Origin: a virus
Strand: one strand, 5' to 3'
DNA: 64,000 bases
Virus record (IMG/VR): IMGVR_UViG_3300042868_006787
Span: 1 to 64,000 of that record
This document shows, in pieces, positions 35,434 through 44,058 of this stretch. The notes beneath the pieces are model-generated. The model had not been told where the DNA came from and did not search any database. It saw only the letters and a list, made by a program, of their open reading frames with translations. A program made the translations under genes and the position numbers. The number at the start of each line of letters is the position of its first letter. Position 1 is the first letter of the stretch.

Positions 35434-36114
35434 TTAATTTAGATTTTCATAATCTAACCCCATGCCAATGCCAAAGCCTGCTCTCCTCGCTTTGTCGCCT
35501 TTATAGGTAAGAATGTCATTATCTTGTCTTCCGCCATTAAATACTTTATTTTTTAACTTAGTCCAGGGGTCTTCTTCTTGTGGTTTATTCTTATCTAAAT
35601 CAATACCCTGGATAGCAGCAAGAAATTTTTTCTCTTCATTATCAACTTCTCTTTTTGATTTAAGAATGGCCATTAGTTCTGGCATAGATATAGAAGTTTC
35701 TAATTCATTGTAGTCTTTCCATATTCCCAGCAAAAATGCTTCTGATTCTAATTTTACTAAATCTAGATCTGCCCAAACCGATTTGTCCTCTGTAACGTTT
35801 TTTGCCACGGAATCTTTTGAGTCTTTATTGACTTTGATCCCTGCTGCTACATCTAATATTTCAAATATTGTCGGCATGTCAAAATTGTCCTCTACATCTT
35901 TTTTATTTTTAGACCATTCTGGATGAAACTGTTTCATGCATATTCTAATGCACTCAATCAAAACATCTGTGGCTTCATCATCGCCATTAGTATCTTTGAC
36001 TAATTGAAAGGTATCCATAAATTCCCTTAAATATTTAATTTTTAAAGGACTAACTTCTATTTCAAAATTATCAACAGAGTATACATTTTTAATATCATAA
36101 ACAGTGTTTGCCAT
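35434..36114 (-). CDS. Tail assembly chaperone, long form
   Basis: A 226-residue protein. Residues 1-95 are a paralogue of the short chaperone; residues 100-226 add a second part (LDLVKLESEAFLLGIWKDYN, MPELMAILKSKREVDNEEKK, FLAAIQGIDLDKNKP) like the downstream half of the frameshifted chaperone of other siphoviruses. No slippery overlap with the short gene is seen, and the two are separated by 61 bases. TATAAT sits 6 bases before the ATG and no ribosome site is visible, so the mRNA is probably leaderless. A terminator lies directly upstream. Confidence 0.8.
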   Translation of the reverse strand: MANTVYDIKNVYSVDNFEIEVSPLKIKYLREFMDTFQLVKDTNGDDEATDVLIECIRICMKQFHPEWSKNKKDVEDNFDMPTIFEILDVAAGIKVNKDSKDSVAKNVTEDKSVWADLDLVKLESEAFLLGIWKDYNELETSISMPELMAILKSKREVDNEEKKFLAAIQGIDLDKNKPQEEDPWTKLKNKVFNGGRQDNDILTYKGDKARRAGFGIGMGLDYENLN

Positions 36115-36120
36115 AATTCC

Positions 36121-36129
36121 ATTATATCA
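36121..36129 (-). promoter_or_regulatory. Extended -10 for a leaderless transcript of the long tail chaperone
   Basis: The minus strand reads TGATATAAT and ends 6 bases before the ATG at 36114. It directly follows the T-run of the terminator of the tail tube gene, so one transcript ends and the next begins within about 20 bases. Confidence 0.7.
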
Positions 36130-36161
36130 AAAAAAAGACCCACCAGTTTGACTAGTGGGCC
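36129..36161 (-). terminator. Rho-independent terminator after the tail tube gene
   Basis: On the minus strand GGCCCACTAGT pairs with ACTGGTGGGTC (11 pairs, two of them G-T) around a 3-base loop, followed by eight T. It lies 22 bases past the tail tube stop and isolates that highly expressed gene from the chaperones. Confidence 0.88.
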
Positions 36162-36183
36162 CTTCTTTTCTTTATTAAGTTTT

Positions 36184-36828
36184 TTATGAACCTTGGATTG
36201 TACGGTCAATAATTTTTCCGTAAGATCCTGTTGAGTCTTCTGGTAGAAGACGGAAAGTAACATCAAACATTGTTGCTGTGTCACGCTTTGCTGATACTGT
36301 AACATTTTCAATAGAAAGTGCACGGTATGCAACATAAACACGCTCAACGCTAGATGACTCGTCACAATCACCTGTTCCTGGACCTACTGCAATCAAAGCA
36401 CGCTCTACTGGACATTCACCGATATCGCCAGAAGCGAGGTTGAGTGTGCGTCCTGCAGATGTTGTTTTGCTGCCTGAAAGATCATCGCCTTGTCCTGCGA
36501 TTGAGAACAATAGATTTTCTAGAGTTGCTTCTGCAAAAGAAGTAGCAAGTGTTACTTGCATACCTTGTTTGTAAAGTTTTGCAACGTCAAGAATTTGGTC
36601 TACTTGAACTTCGCCGAAATCAGGTTGGAATGTGATTTCAATACCATTACTTGTATATCCTACGTTTTCAATTCCGCCAGCGATATTAGCGCTATTAGAT
36701 AGAGTCGTTTTGTAAGACTCAGTTGAAACGAAAGCAGGGACAGTTCCTGGTGTTAATGTACTATCTGCTGTAAACAGTGCAGCAGCGCCAACGATAATAT
36801 CGCTAGATGTACCTCTTGTATATGCCAT
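36184..36828 (-). CDS. Major tail tube protein
   Basis: A 214-residue beta-rich protein in the place of the tail tube protein: after the connector genes, before the chaperones and tape measure. It shows the tube-fold style of repeated strands (GIEITFQPDFGEVQVDQILD, YVAYRALSIENVTVSAKRDTATMFDVTFRLLPE). Its 3' end is closed by a strong terminator and its 5' end has GAGGTG, as expected for a protein needed in many copies. No sheath gene follows. Confidence 0.85.
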   Translation of the reverse strand: MAYTRGTSSDIIVGAAALFTADSTLTPGTVPAFVSTESYKTTLSNSANIAGGIENVGYTSNGIEITFQPDFGEVQVDQILDVAKLYKQGMQVTLATSFAEATLENLLFSIAGQGDDLSGSKTTSAGRTLNLASGDIGECPVERALIAVGPGTGDCDESSSVERVYVAYRALSIENVTVSAKRDTATMFDVTFRLLPEDSTGSYGKIIDRTIQGS

Positions 36829-36897
36829 TTATTCACCTCTTTTTGTGGTTAGTATATGGACGATTTGTTTCCTCATCCATAATTATACAGCCTTTTA

Positions 36898-37512
36898 TTA
36901 TGATTCTTCTTGTGGCCATTGTGGATGTAATGGCCTATCAAATTCAAGAAAGTCTATATTGTCTTTTAGATGATAGTCGTATTCTACTATGTACTTGTGA
37001 ACACTTCCCCTTCTGTATCCGTCCAACTCAACCAAGTCTTGAGACTCGTCTGCTTGAAAGACCCTGATGCTTCTAAAAAATACTTTCATGGGTAACTCTT
37101 TTGCAACAAGGCTTGCTTTGTTATCGGTCATCCATTTATTTAAATCTTGAGCAGAGTAGTCTTCTCGATCTAGGACCGCTAGCATTACATTTCCAATATT
37201 AGTACAACTTTCAATATCTCCGTATACTGTATACAAAACTTGCTCTCTTTTGCCTACTGGAAAAGCGCTAGATCTTAGGCGCATCATTCGGTCATAAAAT
37301 AAAACAGCAGGAAGTTTTTCATTTGCCGATGTCTGTAAATCCTGATAAATGTCTGAAATATTAACTGCTTGTGCTGCAGGCAAAAATGGAATATATGATG
37401 GTACATTTGGATTTATAGCCATGTTTATATCTTCATATTTACTAAATTGCTCATGCAAATACTCATTGATATATGATGCTGGAAAATCAAAGTTTGCTCT
37501 GGCGAGTACCAT
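36898..37512 (-). CDS. Tail terminator / completion-like protein
   Basis: A 204-residue protein just before the tail tube gene. Gene order in siphoviruses (adaptor, head closure, neck, tail terminator, tube) makes this the likely tail terminator, which caps the tube and joins it to the head. Mixed alpha/beta composition (VKHYDY-like ends: SVHKYIVEYDYHLKDNIDFL) fits. GAGG lies in the end of the gene before it, near the ATG. Confidence 0.6.
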   Translation of the reverse strand: MVLARANFDFPASYINEYLHEQFSKYEDINMAINPNVPSYIPFLPAAQAVNISDIYQDLQTSANEKLPAVLFYDRMMRLRSSAFPVGKREQVLYTVYGDIESCTNIGNVMLAVLDREDYSAQDLNKWMTDNKASLVAKELPMKVFFRSIRVFQADESQDLVELDGYRRGSVHKYIVEYDYHLKDNIDFLEFDRPLHPQWPQEES

Positions 37513-37516
37513 ATTA

Positions 37517-38194
37517 CTATTCTACCTCAACTTTTGCATTAACCATCCATTTAAATCCCGTTGCTTTTCCTACTGACCTACCGCCTTTAATTCCTGCTGT
37601 AAAATTCTTTTTATATATCTTAGGATTATCTAGGTATTGATAAAGGCCTGTTGAGGTTAAAAATGATTGAGCAAAGTATGTGTTCATAAATCCATCAAAT
37701 ACTTTTTCGTAAGACCCTTTAACCTCTCTTCCTCCAGGGGAGTTATTAACTATTGTTTTTTTAGTAAATACTGTGACTCCGTCGTCCTCAAAAACAAGGA
37801 CATTGCTATTCTTTGGCTTTATAACAACAGGAACTCCTTCTTCCATAATTTTTGCCTTATTATAAAATGGTTCATAAGATCCAGATTGAATAGATTGAGA
37901 TTGTCTAAATTTAGAAGTAATAGATATTCCTAGACTTGTTACTCTATATTCAATGTCAAACAATCTTTGTCCCCTATTGCCTGTTTGGTACCATTCATAT
38001 ACGTGGTGCAATGCTTGTGGGTTACCTCTTGCCATAGCGTCTATGTATAATTTTAATCCCTCAATAGTTCCCCTTGCAAGATTATCTAAAAATATTTTTT
38101 TGCCATCTTCGGCTCCTTCTAAAAATCCAAAGGAGTACTCAACCATATTGTCTAGTTGTTTTTGAAAAAGTTTAGTATTTAACCTAACTAACAT
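37517..38194 (-). CDS. HK97 gp10-like neck / tail-component protein
   Basis: A 225-residue protein whose N-terminal helical part (LFQKQLDNMVEYSFGFLEGA, then IFLDNLARGTIEGLKLYIDAM) and later VFTKKTIVNN resemble the HK97 gp10-type neck proteins. The start is placed at ATG 38194, a TAATG overlap with the head-closure-like gene; an ATG at 38230 would overlap by 37 bases. It probably links the head connector to the tail. Confidence 0.65.
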   Translation of the reverse strand: MLVRLNTKLFQKQLDNMVEYSFGFLEGAEDGKKIFLDNLARGTIEGLKLYIDAMARGNPQALHHVYEWYQTGNRGQRLFDIEYRVTSLGISITSKFRQSQSIQSGSYEPFYNKAKIMEEGVPVVIKPKNSNVLVFEDDGVTVFTKKTIVNNSPGGREVKGSYEKVFDGFMNTYFAQSFLTSTGLYQYLDNPKIYKKNFTAGIKGGRSVGKATGFKWMVNAKVEVE

Positions 38195-38640
38195 TAATCT
38201 ACCGACGCTTGGCTTTCGGTACGTCTCCAAACCATCTGATATGACTCTACGTTTCCAAAAGGGCCGACAAAGGGCTGTATTGTTGCAATTTCATAGATTG
38301 TACCTTTTCCAGAACGAATACCAGATGTTTCTTTATATATCATATTTCCATGCATATCTCTTACGTTTGTAATCAATATGTCAGTAATTGCATATGGCTT
38401 ATCAAGAGATGAAATTCTTAGATCTGTTGAGGATCTTGCAATTAGTTTGTTGTTAAGTTGAGAAATCATTTTTGGATCTAATTCTTCAATATTTTTTCTA
38501 GTAGAAGGGGCAGCATTGCAGGCAATTGTTCTATCGACTAGCCATTCTTTTTTTATTTCTCCATAACCACCTTGGGTAGATATTGCATAATAAATATCTG
38601 CACACATTGGATGTATAAAGTCATTTGGTTCGCATAACAT
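38194..38640 (-). CDS. Head closure-like protein, 148 residues
   Basis: A small beta-rich protein in the head-closure (stopper) position, flanked by TAATG overlaps on both sides. KPYAITDILITNVRDMHGNM and IATIQPFVGPFGNVESYQMVWRR fit a small beta-barrel connector ring. It starts with MLCEPNDFIHPMC, and no domain is named with certainty. It would seal DNA in the filled head. Confidence 0.6.
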   Translation of the reverse strand: MLCEPNDFIHPMCADIYYAISTQGGYGEIKKEWLVDRTIACNAAPSTRKNIEELDPKMISQLNNKLIARSSTDLRISSLDKPYAITDILITNVRDMHGNMIYKETSGIRSGKGTIYEIATIQPFVGPFGNVESYQMVWRRTESQASVD

Positions 38641-39548
38641 TAAATCACTCCAGGTTTGACAATATTGGTTACATATTTGTCTAAAATTTTATCAACTATC
38701 ATGTTTCCAGTACCTTCTAAAATTTTCTTATTAAATTGAATTTTATATTGATCTGTGTCGTATGAAGTAACATATCTTTTGTAGTAATCTAATTTTCCAC
38801 ATTTTAAATCTTCTATTAATAAAGTAGTGGCATATTTTACATCTTCGGGAACTGTTTTATATCCTGCGTCTAAAACAAAAATATAATCATATCCTCTTGG
38901 GAAGTCTACAATTCTTCCACTTCCAACAGACCCCAAATCTCCGTATGCTGGTGGTAACACAATTGAACCTTGTTCAACACGGTTATACTGTGAATCAAAA
39001 TAACGTTGTATTCCTGAGTTGTCGGCTGTAATATTAAATGTGTATATGTTGTCATCTGGAGTTTCAAAATCATAAATTAAAATATTATTTTCGTATACTT
39101 TTAAAATTTTGTTAAACCTTTTCCAAATACTAAAATAATCAGAGCCTTGACCGACTCCTTGAATTATTTCTTTTGAATTATAAAAACCACCCTGGACAAC
39201 TGTATCTATAATTGATCTAGCAATCATCTCTAACTGTGTGTATTCTGATACTTCAGATGCGGTTGATCCAAGCAGGTTTGGGTCAATGTATGGTCTTTTT
39301 ATTTCTATTGTGTCCTCTATAACAATGTTTTCATCTTCGTCTAATACTTGAAACAAAAAATTTCTATCCAATAATAAATCTGACTGGGGAAATGCATATG
39401 TAACTTTAGAGCCTGTCGTAGATGTTACATTTGAACTCTGTAACACATGATCTGCCAAATCTTCAACGTAAATTGTATAGTCACTATTTGCATCTGGAAC
39501 ATCCCAGGTAGTTACTTTAGGGTATGTAGGAACTCTTAATATATCCAT
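38640..39548 (-). CDS. Head-tail adaptor-like protein with N-terminal beta-sandwich
   Basis: A 302-residue protein. Residues about 1-90 look like an Ig/Fn3-type sandwich (KVTTWDVPDANSDYTIYVED ... NFLFQVLDEDENIVIED). The rest has the helical style of phage adaptor proteins (EYTQLEMIARSIIDTVVQGG, VPEDVKYATTLLIEDLKCG). In the order of head genes this is the first connector ring after the capsid protein. The sandwich fusion is unusual for adaptors and may decorate the neck. Confidence 0.65.
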   Translation of the reverse strand: MDILRVPTYPKVTTWDVPDANSDYTIYVEDLADHVLQSSNVTSTTGSKVTYAFPQSDLLLDRNFLFQVLDEDENIVIEDTIEIKRPYIDPNLLGSTASEVSEYTQLEMIARSIIDTVVQGGFYNSKEIIQGVGQGSDYFSIWKRFNKILKVYENNILIYDFETPDDNIYTFNITADNSGIQRYFDSQYNRVEQGSIVLPPAYGDLGSVGSGRIVDFPRGYDYIFVLDAGYKTVPEDVKYATTLLIEDLKCGKLDYYKRYVTSYDTDQYKIQFNKKILEGTGNMIVDKILDKYVTNIVKPGVI

Positions 39549-39549
39549 G

Positions 39550-39840
39550 TTATAGACCGTACTCCTTTGCTACCTCTTCTGGACTTGCAATTCTAATCCC
39601 TGGCCTTGTAAGCCATTTTTCAGCATTAATTCTTTCTACTATGTTGTAGCCTTTTAATATTTTTCCAAAACCTGAAGAGTATATGTTTTTGTTAGAATAT
39701 ATGGCTACGTTGTCTTTTACGGGCTTTTCTTTTTTTTCTTTGATTTCTGAGAATGACTCTGAAGATGCAACAACAGTACCAAATACATTATCAGCAATTG
39801 GTCCAAGGGATTGTATATTTTTTTGTTTAACATCAGACAT
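39550..39840 (-). CDS. Hypothetical head-region protein, 96 residues
   Basis: A small protein between major capsid and adaptor genes. The N-terminal half is charged and low in structure; the end reads KGYNIVERINAEKWLTRPGIRIASPEEVAKEYGL, a short folded motif often seen in this position in phages of Gram-positive hosts. AGGAGG precedes the ATG and an extended -10 lies 17 bases upstream. Role unknown; it may be a capsid accessory or part of the connector. Confidence 0.6.
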   Translation of the reverse strand: MSDVKQKNIQSLGPIADNVFGTVVASSESFSEIKEKKEKPVKDNVAIYSNKNIYSSGFGKILKGYNIVERINAEKWLTRPGIRIASPEEVAKEYGL

Positions 39841-39857
39841 AGTATCCTCCTTCTTGT

Positions 39858-39866
39858 ATTATATCA
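39858..39866 (-). promoter_or_regulatory. Extended -10 promoter after the capsid terminator
   Basis: The minus strand reads TGATATAAT 17 bases before the ATG at 39840, with AGGAGG between. A second TATAAT lies 8 bases further upstream (39866-39871). The site restarts transcription directly after the capsid gene terminator. Confidence 0.65.
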
Positions 39867-39876
39867 TTATAAATAG

Positions 39877-39910
39877 AAAAGGGGGACAAGAGAATTAACT
39901 CTCATCCCCC
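39877..39910 (-). terminator. Rho-independent terminator after the major capsid gene
   Basis: On the minus strand GGGGGATGAGAG pairs with CTCTTGTCCCCC (12 pairs, two G-T) around a 6-base loop, followed by TTTTCTATTT. It lies 16 bases past the capsid stop. Confidence 0.88.
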
Positions 39911-39926
39911 AAAAACTGTTTACAGA

Positions 39927-41072
39927 TTAAGAATCTGAAGCAGCGTCAGCGAACGCAATTGCATCCTGCTCTTCCCATTGAATACCAAAGCGAACAAATA
40001 CTGTATATTCTACAGTGTCTTTCTTTGCCTTGTACTCACGGTTAACAGTGATATCACGTTGGAAACCCCATACACGGTTTGCTGGGAATGTAAGATCTAC
40101 ATAGCCTGCAGGGTAGTAAGGAACTTCTTGAACCGCAACACCAAGAACACGAGTTGTACGTGCTCCACCGAATGTTTGGCCCATTCCATCTAGGTAGTCT
40201 TGACGATTTGCTTGAGTGCTTCCTGGTACTTGACCAGCAAAAGCCTCTGCAACAGCATCTGCAAGAGTACCATTATTCTTAACAATACCTTGGAAAGCAT
40301 CTGTACCAGCATAGAACTTTAGGTTCTGCTTGATAGCACGATACTTACGTGGCATTGCTAGGATGATATCTTGCATAACGCCTGTTGTCCAAGCATTATC
40401 TACTACGGTCACTTCTGACTCGTGAGCATCTCCATCTGTCTTGACCTTATTAACGAAACCATCCATAATTGAAAGGAATGATCCTGTTGATCCGTCACCA
40501 TTAATGGCTAGATCTTCAATGTCATTACCAAATGCGTTTGTCATAAGACGAACGATGTGGTCTTCTAGTTGTGCACCTTCGATGTTATCTTCTAGTGCTT
40601 CTGCTGCAACTTCCCAATCTAGACGAATCTTCTTGGTTGTAAGTTCTACCTTACTGAATGTTGCTCCTGCGTTAGTGTAGTCACCAACTGCTTGTGAAGC
40701 AGCACGGATTACACGCTCACCAACGTTAACTTTTTCAAGTTCCATGGTGTTAGCCTTCATTGTTACACGACGACCATCTTGAGCAAGTACTGTTGCGTCC
40801 CAAACATAGTCAATAAAACGACGTGCTTGTTCTGGACGAAGAATACCGCTTCCGACATCACCTGAAGGGTTTACTGCGTTTGCGCCTGTTGTTACGCCTG
40901 CTAGTGCGACTGGAATATTTCCAAGTTCTCCACCATCACCGTAATTTCCCGGTACGTTTGCTGCTGCGTCTGAACCTGATGCGAATGCACCCTGACCTTG
41001 GTAAAGGCCTGGAGTTGTTCCGCCCAGTTGTCCGCTTGTACCTGGCTGGTTTTTCTTAATTTCTTCCGACAT
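39927..41072 (-). CDS. Major capsid protein
   Basis: A 381-residue HK97-fold capsid protein. After a Gly-rich N-terminal arm (about 1-75) come IRAASQAVGDYTNAGATFSK, LTTKKIRLDWEVAAEALEDN, a long spine-helix region, and the C-terminal VNREYKAKKDTVEYTVFVRFGIQW, all familiar from actinophage capsid proteins. AGGAGG precedes the ATG. It follows protease and scaffold, and a strong terminator closes it. Codon choice is visibly less AT-rich than in neighbouring genes, as expected for a highly expressed gene. Confidence 0.93.
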   Translation of the reverse strand: MSEEIKKNQPGTSGQLGGTTPGLYQGQGAFASGSDAAANVPGNYGDGGELGNIPVALAGVTTGANAVNPSGDVGSGILRPEQARRFIDYVWDATVLAQDGRRVTMKANTMELEKVNVGERVIRAASQAVGDYTNAGATFSKVELTTKKIRLDWEVAAEALEDNIEGAQLEDHIVRLMTNAFGNDIEDLAINGDGSTGSFLSIMDGFVNKVKTDGDAHESEVTVVDNAWTTGVMQDIILAMPRKYRAIKQNLKFYAGTDAFQGIVKNNGTLADAVAEAFAGQVPGSTQANRQDYLDGMGQTFGGARTTRVLGVAVQEVPYYPAGYVDLTFPANRVWGFQRDITVNREYKAKKDTVEYTVFVRFGIQWEEQDAIAFADAASDS

Positions 41073-41092
41073 TATTACACCTCCTAAGTGAT

Positions 41093-41674
41093 TTATCTAA
41101 ATAGATCGGCTGTTTTGAGGAAACGTCCGCCCCATAGGGATTTCTCAACCATTTCTGGTTGTTCCTGAACAATCTCACCGAGATCGCCAGATTTTCGGAA
41201 TGCTGTATCTGCTTCAACGGCATCTACACGCTTTCCAAATTCATTAAACTCATCTCTTGTTGCAGAAACATCTTGTGCTACTGCTCCAATTGATTTTGTA
41301 ATTGCATTAACCTGCTCTTGCAGAGACTTAACGGTTGCAACTAGATCGCCAAAGGCTGATGTGAGAGTATTGTTGATTTCTGTAACTGCTTCTGCAATTA
41401 CTACATCAGACTTAGATACTTCTTCAGTCTTAACTTCAGAAACTACCTCTTCAGACTTAGTAACTTCTGAAACTGTTGGCTCTTCTGCCTTAGTTACTTC
41501 TGCTACCACAGCCTGCTCGGTTGTTAAAATTGTTTCTGCTACAACATCTTCTGATTTTGTAACTTCAGCAACTTCAACTACGGCATCTTCTTGTGGAGCG
41601 ACCTGAACATCTTCAACAGTAGCAATAGATTTCTCAACAATTTCTGTTGCTTCTTTTTTTGTTGTTTTTGCCAT
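41093..41674 (-). CDS. Nested scaffold protein (internal start in the protease-scaffold gene)
   Basis: Inside the protease gene, in the same frame, the minus strand has AAGGAGG (41683-41689) 8 bases before an ATG at 41674. This is one of the best ribosome sites in the window and has no other gene to serve. The 193-residue product starts MAKTTKKEATEIVEK and is the whole coiled-coil scaffold without the protease. Phage lambda makes its scaffold Nu3 from within the protease gene in the same way. Protein evidence would be needed to be sure. Confidence 0.65.
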   Translation of the reverse strand: MAKTTKKEATEIVEKSIATVEDVQVAPQEDAVVEVAEVTKSEDVVAETILTTEQAVVAEVTKAEEPTVSEVTKSEEVVSEVKTEEVSKSDVVIAEAVTEINNTLTSAFGDLVATVKSLQEQVNAITKSIGAVAQDVSATRDEFNEFGKRVDAVEADTAFRKSGDLGEIVQEQPEMVEKSLWGGRFLKTADLFR

Positions 41675-42427
41675 AGGATTTTCCTCCTTGTCTATCTTAG
41701 AAATACTTGTGCCATTAGCACTTTCAACTAAGAACTTGATCATGCTTGTTTTCTCGTTGTCTGTTTTTTCAACGAAACCTATGTTTTGCATTTGAATACC
41801 AGAGGTAGGGCTTAATTCTGATTCATTTTCTGAAACCATAACAATTCCAGATTCTTTATCCCAAAAAACATTTTCAATTGGTGTATCCATACCTTTTACA
41901 ATATCTACACCATCTACTTTTTCTACAGAAACAATATTTGCAAATTGGTTTGCTGGACTATCAACTAGTGACAATTCTACTAAATCATAATCTTTAATAA
42001 CTCTAATTTGTTTTTGTACTTGATCGTCATATGCTTCGTCCCATTTATTCATTTTTCCACCTATTGAAAATCCTGTGTATGTTCCATCTAAAACTTTTTC
42101 CCATGCATTTTGTGCACCCTTTGAAATATATGCAGAAACTAAAACTCCGTTGTACATTTTTTCTGATTTTGTATCATAATATTTATCTTCTTTAAACGAA
42201 ACCATTTTTCCAACAGCAGATGGCTGATGCATTTCACGAATGTTTCCACGAAATTTTTTAAATGCTTTTAAACTTGCTTCTGTTGTAACAATGTCATCTT
42301 GTTTGTCAACGTTATCTAATGTGGCAAAGCCTGAAACTGTGCGTCTTTCTTTATCTACCTTACTAAAAGGCATTGAAAGTCGAAGTTGCTCGCCCTCAGT
42401 GTTCCATTGGGCCTTAGTTATAATCAT
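41093..42427 (-). CDS. Prohead protease fused to scaffold
   Basis: A 444-residue protein. Residues 1-240 are a prohead serine protease of the HK97/XkdF type: FSKVDKERRTVSGFATLDNV, REMHQPS (H67), TYTGFSIGGK (S121) and ELSLVDSPAN. Residues 250-444 are a Glu/Val/Lys-rich coiled coil with repeated EVTKSE-type units, the scaffold on which capsid protein assembles and which the protease later removes. A second, internal ribosome site and start lie at codon 252 (separate entry). TATACT-like boxes (TTATACT at 42438-42444) lie close before the ATG and may give a nearly leaderless mRNA. Confidence 0.88.
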   Translation of the reverse strand: MIITKAQWNTEGEQLRLSMPFSKVDKERRTVSGFATLDNVDKQDDIVTTEASLKAFKKFRGNIREMHQPSAVGKMVSFKEDKYYDTKSEKMYNGVLVSAYISKGAQNAWEKVLDGTYTGFSIGGKMNKWDEAYDDQVQKQIRVIKDYDLVELSLVDSPANQFANIVSVEKVDGVDIVKGMDTPIENVFWDKESGIVMVSENESELSPTSGIQMQNIGFVEKTDNEKTSMIKFLVESANGTSISKIDKEENPMAKTTKKEATEIVEKSIATVEDVQVAPQEDAVVEVAEVTKSEDVVAETILTTEQAVVAEVTKAEEPTVSEVTKSEEVVSEVKTEEVSKSDVVIAEAVTEINNTLTSAFGDLVATVKSLQEQVNAITKSIGAVAQDVSATRDEFNEFGKRVDAVEADTAFRKSGDLGEIVQEQPEMVEKSLWGGRFLKTADLFR

Positions 42428-42468
42428 CTTACTGTATAGTATAAGGCACTTTTTTTACAATATCTCAA

Positions 42469-44058
42469 TTATTGAGACGCTCTGCCAGAACCCTTTGGAT
42501 TTCTACCAGAAACTGTTGCTGCCCCGTCAGATTGAGTATTTGTTCTTTCAGAATCTCTTTGTCGATTTGCAGTGTCATTTGCTGCGTCTTGTGGTTTTAA
42601 TTGAAATGGTTCATCTCCATGTGGCGCTTGAGGGAGTCCAAGTTGCTGTCTTGCTTCGTTTGGAAGCATAACTTGAGTCTTTACGTATCTTTCAAGAATT
42701 TGAGATTGAGCAATTTCATCTGTAAGTGTTAGTTCGTTAAATTTAAATTCTAAAATATCAGTTTTTTCACGAATAACTTTATTAATCATTTTTTCTATTT
42801 GGCGCTGTGCTGGTCTTGCAACTTGCTCTTTAAATGTACGATCTTGGGATAGGGCTGCTGCAATTGCAGAAGAATCAGATCCCCCTAATTTTGATAATGG
42901 AACTTGATGAGCAATCAAAATATCATCACGATTTTGTTTTCTGTATTCTTTAAAAGAACCATCTTGAATACCATTTTCAATTGGCTCCATTTTAAACTCA
43001 ACCTTATTGTTATCGCTATCTCCGGGAAGAGGAATATAAAGAGTTCTATGAGATTGTCCTTTTAAATTTGTCTGCAAAAATCTAAACATCTTATCTTCAG
43101 CATCTGAAGAAAGTTTTGCTCCTTTTAATGTAACAACATATCTTGGAACAGCCTTGTTAGAAAAATAATCTATATTGTATTGAGATGCCAACTGATCTCC
43201 ATGTAATGAAGAAATGGCAGAAATAATATCTGGCACTCCATAAAATGTGTTTAATGGAGAGTATTGTTTTAAATGAATAATTTCATTTGGACGATTGTCT
43301 AGTGTGACTGGATTAGGATTTTTAGCCCCAAAATTTCTAAAATAAACTACCTTGTTTGCAATAATTTGAACAAAACCATCACGCATGCGACGCACACGCA
43401 TTGTTGTTGCAGGAATATGTCCAACATACCCAATTTCTCCTCTTGTAGTTCTTCCAATTTCTAGGTAACCATTTCCTGTTGCTTGCACGTCTGTATAAAC
43501 TTTTTCCATAGTTGTTGTAAATGAATCATCTGTATTTAAACTTTCTAGCCAGTCTGTAAGTTCAATTTTTGATCTTTCAATTCTTTTACGAGCACGGTCG
43601 GTTGATGCAGTATCCATAGATGCTTCTAGTTTTAACATTGTTCTGGGAGAAATTTCAAATTTGTAACCAAGTCCAACAATATTCTCTACTTTTGCATCGA
43701 TTGCTGCATGGTTAGCAAAAGATGTATCGTAATAATTTGCCAATTCATAAACGTTCCATGGTGGGGTAATAACATCAAATAAACCATAAGCATTTCTATA
43801 CAAAACTCCTGGATTAATTTCTTTAGATTTTGCGTCATCACGTCCTGAACTAATTGCAAGAGCACTATTCATGTATGCTGGACTTGCTTCTACTTTGGAC
43901 ATTCTTGCAGCACGTCTTTTAAAATTATTATCTAAACCAGTTAAATTTTTTAATTCATCCCAAGTTTTATTAAAAGGATCGCTTTTTTTAAATTGATCAT
44001 TTATATCAACTAACTCATCAATGCTTGCACCAATATTGTATTGCGTTTCTTCACTCAT
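42469..44058 (-). CDS. Portal protein
   Basis: A 529-residue portal that forms the DNA gate at one head vertex. Family segments include FDVITPPWNVYELANYYDTSFANHAAIDAK, IPATTMRVRRMRDGF, LKQYSPLNTFYGVPDI and DILIAHQVPLSKLGG (written here as separate motifs under the length limit: PPWNVYELA; HAAIDAKVENIVG). The start at 44058 makes a TAATG overlap with the gene before; an in-frame ATG at 44076 would overlap more. The end is Gln/Asn-rich. It is followed by protease and capsid genes in standard order. Confidence 0.9.
   Translation of the reverse strand: MSEETQYNIGASIDELVDINDQFKKSDPFNKTWDELKNLTGLDNNFKRRAARMSKVEASPAYMNSALAISSGRDDAKSKEINPGVLYRNAYGLFDVITPPWNVYELANYYDTSFANHAAIDAKVENIVGLGYKFEISPRTMLKLEASMDTASTDRARKRIERSKIELTDWLESLNTDDSFTTTMEKVYTDVQATGNGYLEIGRTTRGEIGYVGHIPATTMRVRRMRDGFVQIIANKVVYFRNFGAKNPNPVTLDNRPNEIIHLKQYSPLNTFYGVPDIISAISSLHGDQLASQYNIDYFSNKAVPRYVVTLKGAKLSSDAEDKMFRFLQTNLKGQSHRTLYIPLPGDSDNNKVEFKMEPIENGIQDGSFKEYRKQNRDDILIAHQVPLSKLGGSDSSAIAAALSQDRTFKEQVARPAQRQIEKMINKVIREKTDILEFKFNELTLTDEIAQSQILERYVKTQVMLPNEARQQLGLPQAPHGDEPFQLKPQDAANDTANRQRDSERTNTQSDGAATVSGRNPKGSGRASQ

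Noticed and set aside
35372-35500. Programmed -1 frameshift between the two tail chaperone genes
   Set aside because: The genes do not overlap and no clear slippery heptamer was seen at the end of the long gene; the two share homologous N-terminal domains, so duplication explains them better.
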